Shown here: positions 6,691 to 15,956 of the stretch, piece after piece
How positions within the stretch are numbered: position 1 is the first letter of the stretch
How the letters are laid out: each line of letters begins with the position of its first letter
Assembly: GCA_963780655.1 (NCBI GenBank)
Contig: CAWACP010000006.1
Coordinates: 868,001 to 932,000, forward strand
From: CAWACP01 sp963780655
GTDB taxonomy: Bacteria; Acidobacteriota; Terriglobia; Bryobacterales; Bryobacteraceae
Length of the DNA stretch: 64,000 bases
Direction of reading: 5' to 3'
Notes under the pieces: model-generated
What the model saw: the letters and a program-made list of their open reading frames with translations, nothing else
Database searches by the model: none
Told to the model about the DNA's origin: nothing
Program-made: the position numbers and the translations under genes

Positions 6691-9169
6691 ACGCTATACC
6701 GAGAAGGCGCGCAGAGTGATCTTTTTCGCACGGTACGAGGCCAGCCAGTTCGGCAGCCCGTACATCGAAACGGAGCACCTCCTGCTCGGGCTGCTTCGCG
6801 AGGACAAGGCGCTGGCCAACCGGTTCCTGCGTTCTCACGCGGCCATCGAGTCCATTCGCAAGCAGATTGAGGCGCACACCACCATTCGCGAGAAGGTCTC
6901 CACTTCGGTGGACCTCCCGCTGAGCCATGAGTGCAAGCGCGTGCTGGCGTACGGGGCCGAGGAAGCCGAGCGGCTGAATCACAAGCACATCGGTACCGAG
7001 CACCTGTTGCTGGGCTTGTTGCGCGAAGAGAAGTGTTTCGCCGCGGAGATCCTGCATGAGCGGGGGCTGCGGCTGTCGCAGGTACGCGAAGAAATCCAGC
7101 GCTCCTCGTCCGAGAAGATCGCTTCGAACCGTCCCAAGGAAAGTTCCCTGCTGGCCGAGTTCAGCCGCGACCTCACCCAGGCCGCGATGGACGGCTCGCT
7201 TGACCCGCTCATCGGCCGCGATTACGAACTGGAGCGCGTGGTCCAGATCCTCTGCCGCCGCACCAAGAACAATCCCGTGCTCATCGGCGAGCCCGGCGTC
7301 GGCAAGACGGCCATCGTGGAGGGCCTCGCCCAGCGCATCGCCGACGGCGACGTTCCGTCGTTCCTTGCCGACAAGCGCATCCTGGCGCTCGATCTTTCAC
7401 TCATCGTTGCCGGTACCAAGTACCGCGGCCAGTTCGAAGAGCGGCTGAAGACTATCATGAAGGAGCTGATGGAGAACCAGAACGCCATCATCTTCATCGA
7501 TGAGCTCCACACCCTGGTGGGCGCCGGTTCGGCTGAAGGCTCGCTCGATGCCGCCAACATCCTGAAGCCGGCGCTCTCACGCGGCGAGATCCAGTGCATC
7601 GGCGCAACCACGCCGGGAGAATATCGCAAATCCATCGAAAAGGACCGGTCGCTCGAGCGCCGCTTCCAGGCGGTGAAGGTTCCGCCTCCGTCCGAATCCG
7701 ATGCCATCCGCATCCTGTTCGGGATCAAGGAGCGGTATGAGAAATTCCACGCTGTCGCCTATACCGACGAAGCCGTGGAATCGGCCGTCCACACCTCCAC
7801 GCGGTTCATTCCCGATCGCTTCCTGCCCGACAAGGCCATCGATCTGATCGACGAGGCCGGCGCGCGCGTGAAGCTGCGGCAGACCACGCTGCCCACCGAA
7901 GTGGCCGACATTCAGAAGCGCATCAAGTTTATCGTGCACCGGATGGAGAACGCCATCGCGAACCACGAGTTCGAGAAGGCGCGGTTCTATTCGGACGAAG
8001 AGCGCAAGGAGCGCGAGAACCTGCGGCTGCTGCGCGAGAAGTACAACCTGGACGACACGTCAACGGGCGTGGTCACCAAGGACGACATCGAGGACGTGGT
8101 GGCGCGCTGGACCGGCGTCCCCATGACCGCCATCAAGGAAGAGGAAGTCACCAAGCTCCTGCGCATCGAGGAAGAACTGCACCGGCGCGTGATCAGCCAG
8201 GACAAGGCCATCGGCGCTCTCTCGCGGGCCATCCGCCGCTCGCGCGCTGGCCTCAAATCGCCCAAGCGTCCGGCCGGTTCGTTCCTGTTCCTCGGCCCCA
8301 CGGGCGTCGGCAAAACCGAGGTGGCGCGGGCGCTGGCCGAGTTCCTGTTCGGCAGCGAGAAATCGCTCATCCGCTTCGATATGTCCGAGTTCATGGAAAA
8401 GCACTCGGTCTCGAAGCTGATCGGTTCGCCTCCCGGCTACGTCGGCTATGAGGAGGGCGGGCAGCTTACCGAGCGCGTGAAGCGGCAGCCGTATTCGATC
8501 ATCCTGTTGGATGAAATCGAGAAGGCCCACCCGGACATCTACAACATCCTGCTGCAGGTGTTTGAAGACGGCCAGTTGACCGACGGGCTCGGCAACACGG
8601 TGGACTTCAAGAACACCATCATCATCATGACCTCGAACCTCGGGGCGCGGTTCCTCGACAAGAAGGGGCAGATCGGGTTCTCGGCGCCGTCGAACACGGG
8701 CGTGCCGCCGAAGATCGAGGACATGGTGATGGGCGAGGTAAAGCGGGCGTTCAATCCCGAATTCCTCAACCGTCTGGACGAGGTGATCCTGTTCACTTCG
8801 CTCACCGACGACGACCTGCTCAAGATCATTCACCTGATGGTGGACCAGATCAACATCAACCTGGTGGCCAAGCAGATCAAGATCCGGGTGAACGAGGATG
8901 CGGCGCGCTACATTCTCGAGAAGACCCTGACGGATCGCAGCTACGGCGCCCGGCCCCTGCGGCGCGCGCTGCAGAAGTACATCGAGGATCCGCTCTCCGA
9001 GGCGGTGATTCAGGGCTCGCTGCCGCGGCCTTCCGAGCTGGAAGTCTACCTGAGCGATGCGGGCATCTACTGCCGTCCGGTGCAACTGGAAGCGCAGCCG
9101 GTGGGCGCCGGCGGGGAGACCGAAGAAGCTCCCGCCCCGGCCCCGGGCACGGCGCTGTATCTGTTCTGA
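6683..9169 (+). CDS. clpC: ClpC-type AAA+ protease ATPase subunit
   Basis: An 828-residue unfoldase that feeds substrates to ClpP in the cytoplasm. The N-terminal Clp repeat domain (1-145, two copies of the EHLLLGLLRE motif) is followed by AAA module 1 with Walker A GEPGVGKT (about 202) and Walker B IIFIDELH. A middle helical part (about 405-450) carries the UVR-like ANHEFEKARFYSDEERKE. AAA module 2 has Walker A GPTGVGKT (about 537) and Walker B IILLDEIEKA, and the D2-small domain includes the SYGARPLRRAL sensor-2 region. Length is that of ClpC rather than ClpA or ClpB. The ATG overlaps the ABC ATPase gene. Confidence 0.95.
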   Translation: MFERYTEKARRVIFFARYEASQFGSPYIETEHLLLGLLREDKALANRFLRSHAAIESIRKQIEAHTTIREKVSTSVDLPLSHECKRVLAYGAEEAERLNHKHIGTEHLLLGLLREEKCFAAEILHERGLRLSQVREEIQRSSSEKIASNRPKESSLLAEFSRDLTQAAMDGSLDPLIGRDYELERVVQILCRRTKNNPVLIGEPGVGKTAIVEGLAQRIADGDVPSFLADKRILALDLSLIVAGTKYRGQFEERLKTIMKELMENQNAIIFIDELHTLVGAGSAEGSLDAANILKPALSRGEIQCIGATTPGEYRKSIEKDRSLERRFQAVKVPPPSESDAIRILFGIKERYEKFHAVAYTDEAVESAVHTSTRFIPDRFLPDKAIDLIDEAGARVKLRQTTLPTEVADIQKRIKFIVHRMENAIANHEFEKARFYSDEERKERENLRLLREKYNLDDTSTGVVTKDDIEDVVARWTGVPMTAIKEEEVTKLLRIEEELHRRVISQDKAIGALSRAIRRSRAGLKSPKRPAGSFLFLGPTGVGKTEVARALAEFLFGSEKSLIRFDMSEFMEKHSVSKLIGSPPGYVGYEEGGQLTERVKRQPYSIILLDEIEKAHPDIYNILLQVFEDGQLTDGLGNTVDFKNTIIIMTSNLGARFLDKKGQIGFSAPSNTGVPPKIEDMVMGEVKRAFNPEFLNRLDEVILFTSLTDDDLLKIIHLMVDQININLVAKQIKIRVNEDAARYILEKTLTDRSYGARPLRRALQKYIEDPLSEAVIQGSLPRPSELEVYLSDAGIYCRPVQLEAQPVGAGGETEEAPAPAPGTALYLF

Positions 9170-9173
9170 GAAT

Positions 9174-9713
9174 ATGGCCGCCGCTCCTGAACCACTCCTG
9201 ATGACAGTCGAGCAATACCGGCAATTGCCGGATCGCGAGGACGTCGTCCAGGAACTTCACTGGGGGAGAGTGGTTATCCTGTCGAACCCAAGATGGCAGC
9301 ACAGCATGTTGCAGAGTCGGCTCGCCGAGTTGTTACGACCGCTGGCTCGAAGGGTGGGAAGAGTTGAAGTAGAGCTCCCGTTCCGAGCTGTCCCGGAATA
9401 CGATGTGCGCAGGTCTGACGTCGCGTTTGTGTCGCAGCAGCGCTGCAACTCGACGCCGGGCGATGACAACCTGCGCGGCTCACCCGAGTTGGTAATTGAG
9501 GTCCTGTCGCCTTCGAACACTCGCCGTGAAATTCAGGAGAAAGCGGCTCTCTGCCTGTCCACAGGGGCACAGGAGTTCTGGGTGGTTGACCAGAAGCGCG
9601 GGGCGGTGACGGTGATGCGCACGGGCGCGGAACCCGTCATCTACCGGACAGGCGACATCATTCCTCTTCCGCTTTTCGGAGCCAGCCTGGCGGTCGATGA
9701 AATCTTCGCCTGA
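9174..9713 (+). CDS. Uma2 family (DUF820) putative restriction endonuclease-like protein
   Basis: A 179-residue protein from ATG 9174, four bases after the clpC stop. The order of motifs is MTVEQYRQLPD, VQELHWGRVV, then the PD-(D/E)XK core: Asp in RRSDVAFVS, Glu in ELVIEVLSPSN, and the QEFWVVDQKRG strand. Uma2 proteins are very abundant in Cyanobacteria, Chloroflexota and Acidobacteriota and share the nuclease fold; their cellular substrate is not settled. All acidic core positions are present, so it could be active. Its placement after clpC is probably incidental. Confidence 0.8.
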   Translation: MAAAPEPLLMTVEQYRQLPDREDVVQELHWGRVVILSNPRWQHSMLQSRLAELLRPLARRVGRVEVELPFRAVPEYDVRRSDVAFVSQQRCNSTPGDDNLRGSPELVIEVLSPSNTRREIQEKAALCLSTGAQEFWVVDQKRGAVTVMRTGAEPVIYRTGDIIPLPLFGASLAVDEIFA

Positions 9714-9716
9714 AAA

Positions 9717-10000
9717 TTACTCCGGCCGCGACGTGATCCGCACTACCAGCTTCCGCAGATCGTCGTCGCTCGCGTGCTGATACCGGCTGTCAAGCTGCAA
9801 ACCCGCCGCCGCGCCGGCCAATGGTTGTCCGCCCACGCATCCCATTCGCGCTAAGAGTAGCGCAGGACATTTGTGGGCAGAATGCGCTCGTCGTCGTGCG
9901 CGACGTGGTCGGAATACAGGTCGATGAAGCGCGACGGGAGATCGGCGCTCGAGGATGCGTCCAAATCGCAGACCACTGGTGCGCGGTCGGCAAGCAGCAT
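9717..10000 (-). pseudogene. Possible frameshifted remnant of a hemerythrin-like gene
   Basis: From ATG 10000 a 49-residue frame reads MLLADRAPVVCDLDASS, then FIDLYSDHVAHDDERILP, and stops at 9851. The second part resembles the last metal-binding helix of hemerythrin HHE domains (His, acidic pair, Pro). A different frame then continues with LLARMGCVGGQP to a stop at 9717, ending in a plausible helical tail (DDDLRKLVVRI). The pieces suggest a decayed gene with one frameshift near 9855. The assignment rests on a short motif and could be chance. No other gene is seen in this 340-base gap. Confidence 0.3.
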
Positions 10001-10055
10001 GCCGACAGCGCATCACCAGCTCGGGCCGGAGCCCTGGCTCGAGACTGCCGGGCAG

Positions 10056-10607
10056 CTACTCTCCGGGCTCGTCCGGCTCGTCCTCGAGCGCGTCGAGCTG
10101 CGCGCCTTCCGCGGCATAGCGTTTCAGCACCCGAATGGATGCGGCGCCGGAGAACCCCGCATAGCGCAACTTCCGGTAAGCGCCGGCAAGCTGATTGCGA
10201 TCGCTGAGCAACACGCCCAGATCCTTGCCGCGATATTTCCGCCTCAGAAATATTTCGATGAGGCTGGTCTCGTCTTTATCGCCGTACGCCCGCTTCACGG
10301 CACCCTCGGCAATTGCTGGAGCTACACGGTGCTGGCGCAGATCGCGCAGCACGCGCGCGCTGCCAAGGCCTTCGTTCTCGACGCGGGCGGTGGCGAAGTT
10401 TTCGGCGAATTTCCGGTCGTTCAGGTAGCCGATTTCGCGAAGCCTGCCCATGACCACATCGACGTCGCCGGCATGCGCGGCGCGGCGGTGCAGTTTTTCG
10501 CGGATCTCGCCCGCCGATTGCGCGCGGCCTGCGAGCAGGCGCGCGGCATAATCCATCAACCCACGTTCATCCAGCAACCGGGGTTTGCGCGGAGTCACCG
10601 GTTGCAT
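10056..10607 (-). CDS. recX: RecX-family regulatory protein
   Basis: A 183-residue all-helical protein with the three-helix tandem repeats of RecX: LMDYAARLLAGRAQSAGEIREKL, then RLREIGYLNDRKFAENFATARVENEGLGSARVLRDLRQ. RecX binds RecA filaments and inhibits strand exchange. In many bacteria it follows recA; here no recA is adjacent, as is common outside Proteobacteria. Its C-terminal 20 residues are strongly acidic. The gene runs in the same direction as the beta-helix gene, whose stop is 18 bases from the recX start in the divergent gap-free arrangement 10607/10625; it is the downstream member on this strand. Confidence 0.85.
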   Translation of the reverse strand: MQPVTPRKPRLLDERGLMDYAARLLAGRAQSAGEIREKLHRRAAHAGDVDVVMGRLREIGYLNDRKFAENFATARVENEGLGSARVLRDLRQHRVAPAIAEGAVKRAYGDKDETSLIEIFLRRKYRGKDLGVLLSDRNQLAGAYRKLRYAGFSGAASIRVLKRYAAEGAQLDALEDEPDEPGE

Positions 10608-10624
10608 TATCTCATTCGCTCAAG

Positions 10625-13174
10625 CTAGAAATCGGTCCAGGGGTTGTACGGCGCGGTCACGAACGTTGGCGCAACCGGCGGCGGATCGAAGAAATGGAAC
10701 TCGCGCCCCGCGTCATTCGGATCGAACGGTACGAATCCCACTCCAGGCGATCCGTGCAACAGCATGTAGTTGTCAAACGGAAAGAACGGCAGCAGAAACT
10801 CAGGATCCCCGATGACGCTGCCCGTATCCTCGTTAAGAGGCGGCTTCTGCCACTGCGTCGAGAAACGATAGAACTGCCAGAGTCCCGTGTCGGTGGCCGC
10901 ATCGTTAGCGCAGGGCGGATTGTGTGCGTCTGGTTTGGGCGTCACCTGCTGATGAAACGCGTGGCCGTCATGTGCAAATGTACCGTCCGTTCGCCAGTAC
11001 AGGTTGCTGCTGAATGCCTCGAAATCCGGAAACGCCAAACCATTGGTATACGTGCATTCCCCTTGCACGTAGAACGCCTGGCCCGCCGACGCGCCGTTCC
11101 GGTCGAAATACATAAGATTGTTGGAAAGAACAAAAGCCAGGTTGGGGACGGTCTCGCCGTCGGCATAAGGGAAATTGACGCCGATCATCGCAGTGCGGGC
11201 AAAGGCGAGAATGTTATTTTTGACGATGATCGGGTGCGTTGTGTTGCGGTCGCCATTGCTGAGCTGAGCCGGTCCATGAGGCGAGTAGACTGCGGTGTCG
11301 GAGACTCGATACACCAGATTGTTCTCGACATCCACGGCGCCCGTCGAGTTATCGAGATAGATTCCGTCGCCCCCGTACCCGTCGGCATCGAGCTGAGCGG
11401 ACGAGTCACTCACGTCGTGTATCCGGTTATTCCAGATTCTGTTGCCGGGGGCAGTGCCCTTCGAATTGCCGCTCTCGATTCGTATCGCTCCGCCGTCACT
11501 CATAATGCCCTGCAACAAGTCGTGCACATGATTGAACGAGATGGTGTTGTCAGCGTTGCCGGGAGGGTCTGGCGCAACGTTGGTCTGCGTTGAAATCGAT
11601 ATCGCGCAGTGATAGCCGTCATAGACATCGTTGTGGAGGTAGGAATTATCGTGGCCCAGGCCCTGGCCGATGCCGAAGGACGCGGGAATGATTCTGCCAT
11701 AACCCTCGACAACGTTATTCGTTACTGCCGTCCATTGAGGAATGTTGCCATCTGTCTCGTCCGGAACCCACGGAAGGCCAATGCGCATGCCCAGGGCGCC
11801 GACGTCGTAGAAGGCGCTGTTGGTTACCGAGTTGTGTGTGGTGACGACATCGGTTCCAACGTAACTACACCATGCGGGTGGACTGTTGAGCGGCGGCGGA
11901 GTCTGCGTCGGATTCGCCGGCAGGCACGAAAGGATCTCCAGCCCGGCGCCCGACGCGTGTCTGATTACTCCGGAATCGAAGGTGACGTACTGTGAGTTCT
12001 GAATCGAGATGACCGGCGGAATGTCAACTTCCAGCTCTCTTGACGGATGTCCGCCAAAAGCCAACGTGGAATTGTCGTACTCAAATGCCAGACCGCGGAA
12101 GGTGACGTACGACAGGTTCGATGTCCTGAGTAAAGGCGGCGCAGTTTGAGGGATAGTCACGGTATCGATGTTGGGATTCTCGCCTCTCCCGGCGAGATAG
12201 TACAAGACCAGTGAATTGGGAACTGAACGGTCGAGGAACCATTGTCCCGGCTCGGTCAATGCGTCTTCAACGTTCTCAACGAGGTATCGCCGGCCTGCCT
12301 GGAACCCATCCTCCGTGTAGTTCGACTGGGGTTCGGTAGTCGGGCCCGTCAGATACACGATTTCATTCGTCGTGTCGATGCAGCTGATCCTGAGCTTCGA
12401 CGTGCTGAACTGCTCGAAGTCGAGCACTTCGACGTCTCCCGCCAGCGCCGGATTGCCTGGGTTCTGGCCGCAGTTGTTGCCAGCCACAGGAGCCAGATTC
12501 TTCGAGATTTGAGCGATAGGATCGCCCGAAATGTACCGGAACCGGTCGAAGCATTCGAAGTGATTGGCATCGATCCGGACGGCGCAGTTCTGCACATTCT
12601 GCGGCAGGCTCGCCTCGTTCGCGTCGAGGATTACCGGTTTCGCAAAATGATAATACTCGCCCAGATACCCGCCCAGACGCGGACGGAGCCGCCGGTCGCC
12701 GTTGTAGAAGAGGTTCTCGAAGTACTGCGTGGAAGCGGGCAGAGCGGCCTTCCACTCGTTGCCTCCAATGTTCACCCAGTTCAGGACACGCGCACCCCCC
12801 GTGAAAACAGGCCATTCGCCCGGGTAGCTCTGGTACACAATGCTGGTGTTCGGCGTACCGGAGTCGGCCAGCGTGAAATCGACTGTGGAAGCGAGGTAGT
12901 ACGTGCCCTCTCGAAACAGCACCCTCACTTCGCTGATTCCCGTTTTGTCGATGGCCCGGACTGCTCGCCGTGCGCCGTCCAATGTCGCAAGCGGGCCGTC
13001 AGTTCGGTGGGGATTCGAATGGGACAAGCGACCCGTCCATGCATCGTTGCCTCTCGTCGCCGAAACATACAAAATGACTGAATCTGCGGGTGGAATATCC
13101 GTGGGCAGGGTCTGCGCCCGGATTGTTACGAACGAAACGAACAGTGCAGCACTTAGCAGCTTCATTGAATGCAT
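10625..13174 (-). CDS. Large exported right-handed beta-helix protein
   Basis: About 849 residues, with a signal peptide (MKLLSAALFVSFVTIRAQ) right at the start. The domain opens ILYVSATRGNDAWTGRLS and continues GPLATLDGARRAVRAI and VLFREGTYYL, the standard N-cap of the pectate-lyase-like beta-helix superfamily. From residue 380 onward there are many short turns with Asn ladders and NNxV/NNxI motifs (VTNNVVEGYG, VENNLVYRV, VKNNILAF), as in parallel beta-helix coils. Members act on polysaccharides or bind them; no catalytic residues can be assigned here. Start is uncertain: ATG 13174, ATG 13165 and GTG 13177 are all in frame and none has a clear ribosome-binding site. Confidence 0.8.
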   Translation of the reverse strand: MHSMKLLSAALFVSFVTIRAQTLPTDIPPADSVILYVSATRGNDAWTGRLSHSNPHRTDGPLATLDGARRAVRAIDKTGISEVRVLFREGTYYLASTVDFTLADSGTPNTSIVYQSYPGEWPVFTGGARVLNWVNIGGNEWKAALPASTQYFENLFYNGDRRLRPRLGGYLGEYYHFAKPVILDANEASLPQNVQNCAVRIDANHFECFDRFRYISGDPIAQISKNLAPVAGNNCGQNPGNPALAGDVEVLDFEQFSTSKLRISCIDTTNEIVYLTGPTTEPQSNYTEDGFQAGRRYLVENVEDALTEPGQWFLDRSVPNSLVLYYLAGRGENPNIDTVTIPQTAPPLLRTSNLSYVTFRGLAFEYDNSTLAFGGHPSRELEVDIPPVISIQNSQYVTFDSGVIRHASGAGLEILSCLPANPTQTPPPLNSPPAWCSYVGTDVVTTHNSVTNSAFYDVGALGMRIGLPWVPDETDGNIPQWTAVTNNVVEGYGRIIPASFGIGQGLGHDNSYLHNDVYDGYHCAISISTQTNVAPDPPGNADNTISFNHVHDLLQGIMSDGGAIRIESGNSKGTAPGNRIWNNRIHDVSDSSAQLDADGYGGDGIYLDNSTGAVDVENNLVYRVSDTAVYSPHGPAQLSNGDRNTTHPIIVKNNILAFARTAMIGVNFPYADGETVPNLAFVLSNNLMYFDRNGASAGQAFYVQGECTYTNGLAFPDFEAFSSNLYWRTDGTFAHDGHAFHQQVTPKPDAHNPPCANDAATDTGLWQFYRFSTQWQKPPLNEDTGSVIGDPEFLLPFFPFDNYMLLHGSPGVGFVPFDPNDAGREFHFFDPPPVAPTFVTAPYNPWTDF

Positions 13175-13301
13175 CACAGCCGCACAAGTCCATGCGGCCG
13201 TCCTCCTCTGCTATAGAGCGCGAGAACGTCCCGCGAAACCCCTCATCATCCGGCAAAGTATTCCGAGGGGGCCAGTTTCGGGACCGCTCCGTTGAAGACG
13301 C

Positions 13302-13414
13302 TGTGGGGCGGCCCCCCGGTCCGCGCCGGACGCCCTCGTCCGGCTGGCCGGTGCAACGAAGAGGCCGACCGGGGGGTCGGCCGCGGACGAGGGCGTCCGC
13401 CCCACAATGTCTTC
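13302..13414. repeat. Long GC-rich inverted repeat
   Basis: The left arm GTGGGGCGG plus GACGCCCTCGTCCG (about 13302-13344) pairs with CGGACGAGGGCGTCCGCCCCAC (about 13392-13414). A second nested palindrome, GGCCGACC/GGTCGGCC, lies at 13364-13383. The unit lies between the ends of a kinase gene and the start region of the beta-helix gene and touches the kinase stop. It has the look of an interspersed intergenic repeat, and it could fold as a strong terminator for the kinase transcript. Confidence 0.7.
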
Positions 13415-15956
13415 ATCGCCCTGGGCTGGCCGCAGGCCCATGGGGGCGGTTGGCATGGCCAATTTCCCGCTGAATGTACGGAATCCAGTAAGCCGATTTT
13501 GGCGATCGCCGGGCCGCCGCGAGCGCCCTCGCCAAGGCTTCGCCGGCTGCGTTGAAGTCCTTCGCGGCAAGGAGCGCTTCTCCGAGTTCCCGCTCTATGT
13601 GGGCGTACAGTCCCTGTGCTTCCAGTGGATCGTCACCCGCATCCCGGAGCAGCGGACGAAGCAGAGACTCCGCCGTACGCAGATGGGCGATCGCTTCTCC
13701 AAAACTGCCCGCCGTGTTCTCCGCCGCGCCAAGGTGCAAGTACGCATCCACCAGATCCTGTTGTGCCTCGACGCTGTCCGGCTCCGCCTTCGATACGGGC
13801 GCCATTAGTGTCAGTGCCTGCCCGGCAGCCTCAACAGCGGCCGGTCCTTCACCGGCGCGGTGGAGCGCCCAGCTCAGCTCGCCGAGCCCGTCAGCGCAGT
13901 TTCTTTGTGTCTGCGGCGTCCCGTCCTTCCGGAAGCCGCTGCACACAGATTCGGCAGCGCGCCGATGGGCGGCAACGCTGTCCCGGAAGTACTGCATATC
14001 GCCAGTGGCATTGCCGAGCGCTTCCAGTACGAACCCGAGGTGCTGGCTGGAGGGCCCCACCAGATTGGGCATGCCCGGATGAGCCGCCTGTAGCTGCTCG
14101 GCAATGTGAACCGTGTTCTCGAGTTCAGCCTGCGCCCGCCGAAGCTGCGGAAGGTCACCGGGAGTGCGCTCGACGGATTTCAGCATGGTATAGCCGAGTG
14201 CGTCGCTTGTCTCCGCATAGACCGCCGCCGCTGGTCTGCCGTCCACCAGAGAATTCGCGGGTGCGCTGTGCCAGACGCGTTTCGCCGGATCGAGGGCGGA
14301 GCGGAGCAGGGTCACGGCCTCGGAATACCGGCCGGCGCGGGCTTCGATCTGCGCCATTGTCCGGCGCGCTCGGACCAGAACCGCCAGCATTTCCCAATCG
14401 GCAGGCCCGGCCCGGGTCGCGAGCGCATCAGCTTTTCGATAGCTCTCAATTGCTCCTGCTGCGTCGCCCACGCTGACTGTGAATGGCTTCCCCTGAATAT
14501 CGCCGAGCTGCAGATATGAGGCTGCCAGCATGCGCCTCAGATCGGGGTCGTTGGGCGCCTCAGGCAGCAACTGATCCAGATTTCTTCTGGCCCGGTCGAC
14601 AATCAGCAGGCGCGCCTTCATCGACCCAGGCAGCTTGCCAACTTCATTCAGGATCTCGCTCAACAGCGACTGACTCAGATTGCGCACCTGCACCATGCGG
14701 CGTTGCTCACGCCGGTATTCTCGCAATGCAACGAGCATGAAGAAACCCAGCACGGCCAGCAGCAGAACTCCGCCGGCAAGGCGCCAGCGATGGCGCTGTA
14801 CATAGCGCGCACCGCGATACAGCAGCGTCTGCTCGCGTGCGAGTACCGGTTGACCCGCGAGCCATCGCCGGAGGTCGCCGGATAACTGCTCTACAGACGT
14901 ATAGCGGCGCCGTGGATCGGCATCGATGGCCTTCAAAAGCACGGCGCTGAGATCGCCGCCGAGAATCGCCGCGAGTTTCGCCCTGGAAACCGAACGCCGC
15001 CGGGCCGCCTCATCGGTGATAAGCGACCTCGGCATCCCAGGCTCGACATGGCGCACGGCCCGCTCCAGTCCGGCAAGTGGCGAGTTGGGGTCGCCAAAGG
15101 GCCATGCGCCGGCCAATAACTCATAGAGCATCACGCCCAGCGAGTAAACATCCATGGACGTCGAAACCGGCTCGCCGCGCAATTGTTCGGGGCTCGCGTA
15201 GCGCAGCGTCATCGGATGGAAGCGCGTGGTGGGGTGATCGTTCGCGCTGTTCAGGAGCAGCCTGGAGGCGCCGAAATCCAGGAGCCGGGGCGTCCCCTCA
15301 CTGGTTACCAGCAGGTTGGCGGGCTTGAGATCCCTGTGTACCACAAGGTTCCGATGCGCATACTCGACCGTCGAACAGACCTGCAGAAAAAGCCTGATGC
15401 GATCCGGAATGGCGAGGAGCCGCTCGTCGCAATACCGATCGATCGGTTTCCCGGCAACGTACTCCATCGCCAGGTAAGGATCGCCCGCGCTGCTGACGCC
15501 CCCGCCCAAAAGCCGTGGAATATTCGGATGGTTCAGCCCGGCGAGAATCCGGCGCTCCACACGAAAGCGCTCAGTGAAGAATTGCGTGCGCAGATGCGGA
15601 CTCACCAGTTTGAGAGCCACCTGCTGTTCGAATTCGCCGTCCGCACGGTGCGCCAGATAGACGGCGCCCATCCCGCCCTGACCGATCTCCTCGTCGAGCC
15701 GGTACCCGTCGATGATTTCTCCCAGACGTCCGGGCTTCTTCTCCTGAGCCGCCCCAGACTGAAAGCGCTTCTCTTCGTCGAAAGCAACGAGCAAATCCTG
15801 CACTCCGGCGAGAATGAGATCGTCCCCCGCGCACTCGCTGTCGAGACGCGCGGTCCGCTCCGATTCAGGCGCCTCGAGGAGAGCGTGAAAAATGGACTCC
15901 ACGCGCCGCCAGCGCTCAGGCGACAACACCTCCCGCTCTGAGGCAGCCTCGTTCAA
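13413..15956 (-). CDS. Ser/Thr protein kinase with transmembrane helix and TPR-like C-terminus
   Basis: About 847 residues. An N-terminal extension (RWRRVESIFHALLEAPESER) typical of kinases paired with TIGR02999 sigma factors precedes the kinase domain: glycine loop IGQGGMGAVY, Lys in VALKLV, HRDLKPANLL, DFG and the TLRYASPEQL activation segment. A single membrane helix (GGVLLLAVLGFFMLVAL, near residue 440) leads to an external part made of helical pairs like tetratricopeptide repeats. The start is TTG 15956, which overlaps the sigma gene stop and has GGAG five bases upstream; GTG 15929 is an alternative. Coupling suggests that the kinase controls, or is expressed with, the sigma factor. Confidence 0.9.
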   Translation of the reverse strand: MNEAASEREVLSPERWRRVESIFHALLEAPESERTARLDSECAGDDLILAGVQDLLVAFDEEKRFQSGAAQEKKPGRLGEIIDGYRLDEEIGQGGMGAVYLAHRADGEFEQQVALKLVSPHLRTQFFTERFRVERRILAGLNHPNIPRLLGGGVSSAGDPYLAMEYVAGKPIDRYCDERLLAIPDRIRLFLQVCSTVEYAHRNLVVHRDLKPANLLVTSEGTPRLLDFGASRLLLNSANDHPTTRFHPMTLRYASPEQLRGEPVSTSMDVYSLGVMLYELLAGAWPFGDPNSPLAGLERAVRHVEPGMPRSLITDEAARRRSVSRAKLAAILGGDLSAVLLKAIDADPRRRYTSVEQLSGDLRRWLAGQPVLAREQTLLYRGARYVQRHRWRLAGGVLLLAVLGFFMLVALREYRREQRRMVQVRNLSQSLLSEILNEVGKLPGSMKARLLIVDRARRNLDQLLPEAPNDPDLRRMLAASYLQLGDIQGKPFTVSVGDAAGAIESYRKADALATRAGPADWEMLAVLVRARRTMAQIEARAGRYSEAVTLLRSALDPAKRVWHSAPANSLVDGRPAAAVYAETSDALGYTMLKSVERTPGDLPQLRRAQAELENTVHIAEQLQAAHPGMPNLVGPSSQHLGFVLEALGNATGDMQYFRDSVAAHRRAAESVCSGFRKDGTPQTQRNCADGLGELSWALHRAGEGPAAVEAAGQALTLMAPVSKAEPDSVEAQQDLVDAYLHLGAAENTAGSFGEAIAHLRTAESLLRPLLRDAGDDPLEAQGLYAHIERELGEALLAAKDFNAAGEALARALAAARRSPKSAYWIPYIQREIGHANRPHGPAASPGR

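Noticed and set aside
13302..13414. CRISPR-like repeat
   Set aside because: Only a single inverted pair, with no regular direct repeats and spacers; no CRISPR array is seen anywhere in the window.
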